Position numbers and translations under genes: made by a program
In this document: piece after piece, positions 60,649 through 64,000 of the stretch
Position numbering within the stretch: the stretch's first letter is position 1
Layout: every line of letters starts with the position of its first letter
The notes under the pieces: model-generated
Database searches by the model: none
What the model saw: only the letters and a program-made list of their open reading frames with translations
Told to the model about the DNA's origin: nothing
Assembly: GCF_003201595.1 (NCBI RefSeq)
Contig: NZ_QJJS01000002.1
Span: 124,001 to 188,000, forward strand
Source of the DNA: Sphaerotilus hippei
GTDB taxonomy: Bacteria; Pseudomonadota; Gammaproteobacteria; Burkholderiales; Burkholderiaceae_C
Length of the DNA: 64,000 nt
Reading direction: 5' to 3'

Positions 60649-61911
60649 TCAACCGCCTCGGCGCATCAGGTCGAAGAACTCGACGTTGTTCTTCGTGGAC
60701 TTCATCTTGCCCAGGATGAACTCCATCGCCTCGATTTCGTCCATCGGATAGAGCAGCTTGCGCAGGATCCAGGTCTTCTGCAGGATCTCCGGCTTGAGCA
60801 GCAGCTCCTCGCGGCGGGTGCCCGACTTGTTGAGCATGATCGACGGGTAGACCCGCTTTTCCGACATGCGGCGATCCAGCTGGATCTCGCAGTTGCCCGT
60901 GCCCTTGAACTCCTCGTAGATCACCTCGTCCATGCGGCTGCCGGTGTCGACCAGCGCCGTGCCGATGATGGTCAGCGAGCCGCCTTCCTCGATGTTGCGG
61001 GCCGCGCCGAAGAAGCGCTTGGGGCGCTGCAGCGCGTTGGCGTCCACGCCACCGGTCAGCACCTTGCCCGACGAGGGCAGCACGTTGTTGTAGGCACGCG
61101 CCAGACGGGTGATCGAGTCCAGCAGGATGACCACGTCCTTCTTCAGCTCGACCAGCCGCTTGGCGCGCTCGATCACCATCTCGGCGACCTGCACGTGACG
61201 GGCGGCGGGCTCGTCGAAGGTGGAGCTGATCACCTCGCCGCGCACGGTGCGCTGCATCTCGGTCACTTCTTCCGGCCGTTCGTCGACCAGCAGCACGATC
61301 AGGTGGGCATCCGGGTGGTTGGCCACGATGGCATGCGCCAGGTGCTGCATCATCACCGTCTTGCCGCTCTTGGGCGGCGCGACGAGCAGTGCCCGCTGGC
61401 CTTTGCCCAGCGGCGCGATCAGGTCGATGATGCGGCTGGTGATGTTTTCTTCACCCTTGACCTCACGCTCGAGCCTGAACTGTTCCGTCGGGAACAGCGG
61501 GGTCAGGTTCTCGAACATGATCTTGTTCTTGCTCTCCTCGGGCGTCAGTTCGTTGACGCGGTCGACCTTGACCAGGGCGAAATACCGCTCGCCATCCTTG
61601 GGCACGCGGACTTCACCTTCGATCATGTCGCCGGTGTGGAGATTGAAGCGGCGAATCTGGCTGGGCGAGAGGTAGATGTCGTCGGTGCTGGCCAGGAAAC
61701 TGGCGTCGGGCGAGCGCAGGAAGCCGAAGCCGTCGGGCAGGACTTCGAGCACGCCGTCACCGAAGATCTGCTCGCCTTGCCGGGCGCGCTTCTTCATGAT
61801 CGCGAACATCAGCTCCTGCTTGCGCATGCGGCCGGTGTTTTCGATCTCGAGCGTCTCCGCCATCTTGACCAGTGCCGAGATGTGTTGCGCCTTGAGTTCG
61901 GAGAGATGCAT
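60649..61911 (-). CDS. rho: Transcription termination factor Rho
   Basis: Hexameric RNA helicase that terminates transcription. The 420-residue protein begins [19 protein letters not shown], with the N-terminal RNA-binding CSD ([15 protein letters not shown]), the Walker A APPKSGKT, Walker B region [20 protein letters not shown] and the Q-loop/R-loop [13 protein letters not shown]. Length fits E. coli (419). It follows trxA in the minus-strand order, conserved in Burkholderiales. Confidence 0.97.
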   Translation of the reverse strand: MHLSELKAQHISALVKMAETLEIENTGRMRKQELMFAIMKKRARQGEQIFGDGVLEVLPDGFGFLRSPDASFLASTDDIYLSPSQIRRFNLHTGDMIEGEVRVPKDGERYFALVKVDRVNELTPEESKNKIMFENLTPLFPTEQFRLEREVKGEENITSRIIDLIAPLGKGQRALLVAPPKSGKTVMMQHLAHAIVANHPDAHLIVLLVDERPEEVTEMQRTVRGEVISSTFDEPAARHVQVAEMVIERAKRLVELKKDVVILLDSITRLARAYNNVLPSSGKVLTGGVDANALQRPKRFFGAARNIEEGGSLTIIGTALVDTGSRMDEVIYEEFKGTGNCEIQLDRRMSEKRVYPSIMLNKSGTRREELLLKPEILQKTWILRKLLYPMDEIEAMEFILGKMKSTKNNVEFFDLMRRGG

Positions 61912-62213
61912 GTGGGTAGGGACCCTGATAGCAGGCGAACACGATGCCAGTCGTGGTCGCCGATGGTGTCGGACACTCCCTCACCCCGTGCGGTGTCCGC
62001 GCCGGATGCACTGGGGCTCGGTGCGGACCTGGCAGCCGATCACCTTGTGGGTGAGACCCGGGGCGTCAGGCACCGGGGGCTGTCAGGCGGATAGGCAGTC
62101 GGGGAGGGAGGGTGCCGAGGCTGCGTTCGAACTGAGACCCTGGATCGGGAACCCTCAGGGGAAGCGCAGTGGCATACGGTACGCAACAGCCGCGAGGCTG
62201 CTGTTGCGCCCGA
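61912..62213 (-). other. rho leader and trxA-rho intergenic region
   Basis: 302 bases between trxA and rho on the minus strand. CGCAACAGC (62182-62190) pairs with GCTGTTGCG (62200-62208) just after the trxA stop but lacks a T-run, so it may be a weak terminator. CTCACCC at 61980 can pair with GGGTGAG at 62049. A long C-rich leader would suit Rho autoregulation, as known in E. coli, but no promoter is clear. Confidence 0.45.
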
Positions 62214-62543
62214 TTATAGGTTGGCGTCGATGAATGCGGTCAACTGAACCTTCGACAGGGCGCCAACTTTGGTCGCAGCGAGTTCGCCGCCCTTGAAGAT
62301 CATCAGCGTCGGGATGCCGCGGATGCCGAACTTGGCCGGGACCGCGCGGTTTTCGTCGACGTTCATCTTGGCGACCTGCAGGCGGCCGCCGTAGCTGCCG
62401 GCGATCTCGTCGAGGATCGGCGCGATCATCTTGCAGGGGCCGCACCATTCGGCCCAGTAATCCACCAGAACCGGTTTGTCGGATTGAATCACGTCGGTGT
62501 CGAAGGACGCGTCAGAAATGTGTTTGATGAGGTCGCTGCTCAT
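62214..62543 (-). CDS. trxA: Thioredoxin
   Basis: Redox protein with the WCGPC active site (Cys34, Cys37). The 109-residue product begins [19 protein letters not shown] and has [40 protein letters not shown] and FKGGE. Start ATG 62543; a longer upstream frame has no homology. It reduces ribonucleotide reductase and other targets. trxA-rho linkage is common. Confidence 0.97.
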   Translation of the reverse strand: MSSDLIKHISDASFDTDVIQSDKPVLVDYWAEWCGPCKMIAPILDEIAGSYGGRLQVAKMNVDENRAVPAKFGIRGIPTLMIFKGGELAATKVGALSKVQLTAFIDANL

Positions 62544-62799
62544 GGCAAATCCGTGGGAGGTCACAACCATCTCGTCAAATCGACGGTTCGATGGGCTCAC
62601 GTATTTTGGCATGAACCATCCGGCCCGGCAGGAACGGGCCCGCTGCGCCTGGCTATGGTGGTGATAGCCGCGGGCCAATAACGGGGCCTGAGCGGTCCTG
62701 TTCACCGTTTTGATCCGGTCCGCGGTGCGGCACACTGGGGCGCATCGAGAGGGAGTGCGCGTTGCGTTCCTGGCGAATTCGAACTGTCGAGTGCTGCTC
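62544..62799. other. Divergent region between trxA and the kinase/HDOD gene
   Basis: 256 bases hold promoters for trxA (minus) and the kinase-like gene (plus). A GGCTAT/ATAGCC hairpin with 7-base loop is at 62651-62669. I see no consensus promoter pair on either strand. Confidence 0.4.
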
Positions 62800-64000
62800 A
62801 TGGCCGATGCCGTCTACACCGCACCGGGCGTCCTGACGCCTTCTGACCGGAAGCCGGCGGCTGCATTGCGCACCTTCGGCCGGTTTGCCCTGCGGCAGCT
62901 GCTCGGGCGCAGCTCGTTGACGATGGCCTGGCTGGCCCACGACCCCCGCGTGCGCCAGGACGTGCTGCTGATGCTGCCGCGCAAGCCTCCCGCCACGGCC
63001 GGTGCGCTGCGGCTGTGGGCCGAGTCGGTCCAGCGGGCCGGGCGCCTGTCCCATCCCCGCCTGCTGGCGCCCGTCGAGGTGTCGGCCCACGAGGGCTGGC
63101 CTTACCTGGTCTGCGAGCGTTCTGCGGGTGCCGTCACCATGGCCGAGTACCTGTCCGGGCATCGGCCGCCAGCGCCGGCCGAGGTGGTCGACTGGTGCGT
63201 CGACCTGCTGTCGGGCCTGGCCGTGACGCACGAGGCCAATCTGTGCCACGGCGACATCGGCCTGCACAGCGTGGTGATCGATCGGCAGGGGCATCTGGCG
63301 CTGTGGGGGCTGGCGGTGTCCTGCGAGGCGGCGCCCGACGAGATGCCGGGCTCGACGGGCGCACTCGAGCGCCTGCGGGCCCATGCCGAGCGGGATGTCG
63401 CGGCCAGCGGCCTGCTGCTGTTCCAGTGGCTGTCGCGCCAGTCGGCCTTCGACGAACCTGATCTGTCGGTGGCCAGCGCCCGGCTGGGCGAAGACGTCGT
63501 GCGCCTGCCCTTCAATCTGCCCCATCCGGTGCCCGAGGCCTTGCGGGCCATCGTGAACCGCGCCGTCGACCGCCATCCGCGGCGCCGCTATGTCGGTGCC
63601 CGCAGTTTCGAGCGGGCGCTCGACGGCTGGCGCCAGGTCCAGTCCGCCGACAGGGACGGCCCGCTCGCGCTGCTGCTCGACCGCCTGCGCACGGCCGGGC
63701 ATCTGCCGGCCCAGCCCGGCCTGGCTCAGCGTGTGGTCCAGGTCGCGAGGATGGAGAACCGTCGGGTCGACGTGCTCGCGGACCTGGTGCTCCAGGATCC
63801 CGCGCTGTCCTTCGAGCTGCTGCGCATGGTCAACCTGGCCCGGTTCGGGGCGGGCAAGGAAGGGCAGGTCGTCACGGTGCGACGTGCCATCCTGCTGATG
63901 GGCGTGGCGGGGGTGCGCCGTGCCGCCTCGTCGCTGCGGTCCTGGCCCGGGCCGCTGCGGGGCGATGCCGTCGAGGCGATGCAGGCCGGCATGCGGCGCG
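62800..64000 (+). CDS. Degenerate protein-kinase/HDOD fusion protein, 3' end cut by window edge
   Basis: At least 400 residues, open at the window edge. Residues about 25-270 follow a Ser/Thr kinase fold: a glycine-loop-like start ([20 protein letters not shown]), then [12 protein letters not shown] (150-161) in place of HRDxKxxN, and LWGLA (168-172) in place of DFGLA. The VAIK lysine, the catalytic-loop Lys and Asn, and the DFG Asp are missing. From about residue 289 an HDOD domain begins ([17 protein letters not shown] and [20 protein letters not shown]). ATG 62800 lacks a clear ribosome-binding site; GTG 62755 is a rival. Likely a signalling scaffold. Confidence 0.8.
   Translation, partial: MADAVYTAPGVLTPSDRKPAAALRTFGRFALRQLLGRSSLTMAWLAHDPRVRQDVLLMLPRKPPATAGALRLWAESVQRAGRLSHPRLLAPVEVSAHEGWPYLVCERSAGAVTMAEYLSGHRPPAPAEVVDWCVDLLSGLAVTHEANLCHGDIGLHSVVIDRQGHLALWGLAVSCEAAPDEMPGSTGALERLRAHAERDVAASGLLLFQWLSRQSAFDEPDLSVASARLGEDVVRLPFNLPHPVPEALRAIVNRAVDRHPRRRYVGARSFERALDGWRQVQSADRDGPLALLLDRLRTAGHLPAQPGLAQRVVQVARMENRRVDVLADLVLQDPALSFELLRMVNLARFGAGKEGQVVTVRRAILLMGVAGVRRAASSLRSWPGPLRGDAVEAMQAGMRR

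Overview
This 64 kb window is an uninterrupted piece of bacterial chromosome carrying conserved housekeeping genes. The DNA is GC-rich, with a strong G/C bias at third codon positions. A beta-proteobacterium of the order Burkholderiales is likely, probably near the Leptothrix/Sphaerotilus/Rubrivivax/Ideonella group. That placement is an inference from gene order (der-hfq-hflX-hflK-hflC-hisZ-purA, rpsF-priB-rpsR-rplI-dnaB), from a hisZ regulatory subunit, from a type-B L31 gene, and from the protein sequences. I see no insertion sequence, prophage, CRISPR array, integron or plasmid feature, and no clearly broken gene.

Layout. (1) 1-8.6 kb, plus strand: the 3' part of der, hfq, hflX, hflK, hflC, a DUF2065 protein, hisZ, purA and a purine-type phosphoribosyltransferase. 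This covers ribosome assembly, RNA chaperoning, FtsH control, and histidine and purine synthesis. (2) 8.6-14.8 kb: tRNA-Leu(CAG) on minus, rnr on plus, then a minus-strand operon of three genes overlapping by ATGA: a DadA-like flavoenzyme, an orphan PIN ribonuclease and the NAD(P)H-hydrate repair enzyme. (3) 14.8-30.3 kb, plus: rpsB-tsf-pyrH-frr-uppS-cdsA-dxr-rseP-bamA-skp-lpxD-fabZ-lpxA-lpxB-rnhB and a SpoU-type methyltransferase, linking translation to envelope and lipid A biogenesis. (4) 30.3-36.1 kb: ppsR and ppsA, divergent (regulator and PEP synthase), then a VC_2705-type sodium:solute symporter with an EF-hand-like loop. (5) 36.1-39.2 kb: rpsF-priB-rpsR-rplI, then dnaB. (6) 39.3-47.1 kb: a Bax-inhibitor-1 membrane protein (minus), carA-carB-greA, a DUF4149 protein, yhbY (minus) and rlmE. 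(7) 47.2-58.5 kb: ftsH behind a sigma-32-like promoter, folP, glmM, then the phosphate regulon pstS-pstC-pstA-pstB-phoU-phoB-phoR behind a Pho box. (8) 58.5-62.5 kb, minus: a PMT/ArnT-like membrane protein, rpmE2, rho and trxA. (9) From 62.8 kb to the edge, plus: the start of a degenerate-kinase/HDOD fusion protein.

The most unusual items are the pseudokinase-HDOD fusion, the EF-hand-like loop plus charged insert in the symporter, an RNase R that seems to lack its N-terminal helix-turn-helix domain, the DadA-PIN-Nnr coupled operon, and several well-formed regulatory sites (Pho box, sigma-32 promoter, long inverted repeats). I found no convincing new multi-gene system. The window is mostly core genome, and the claims of novelty below are modest.
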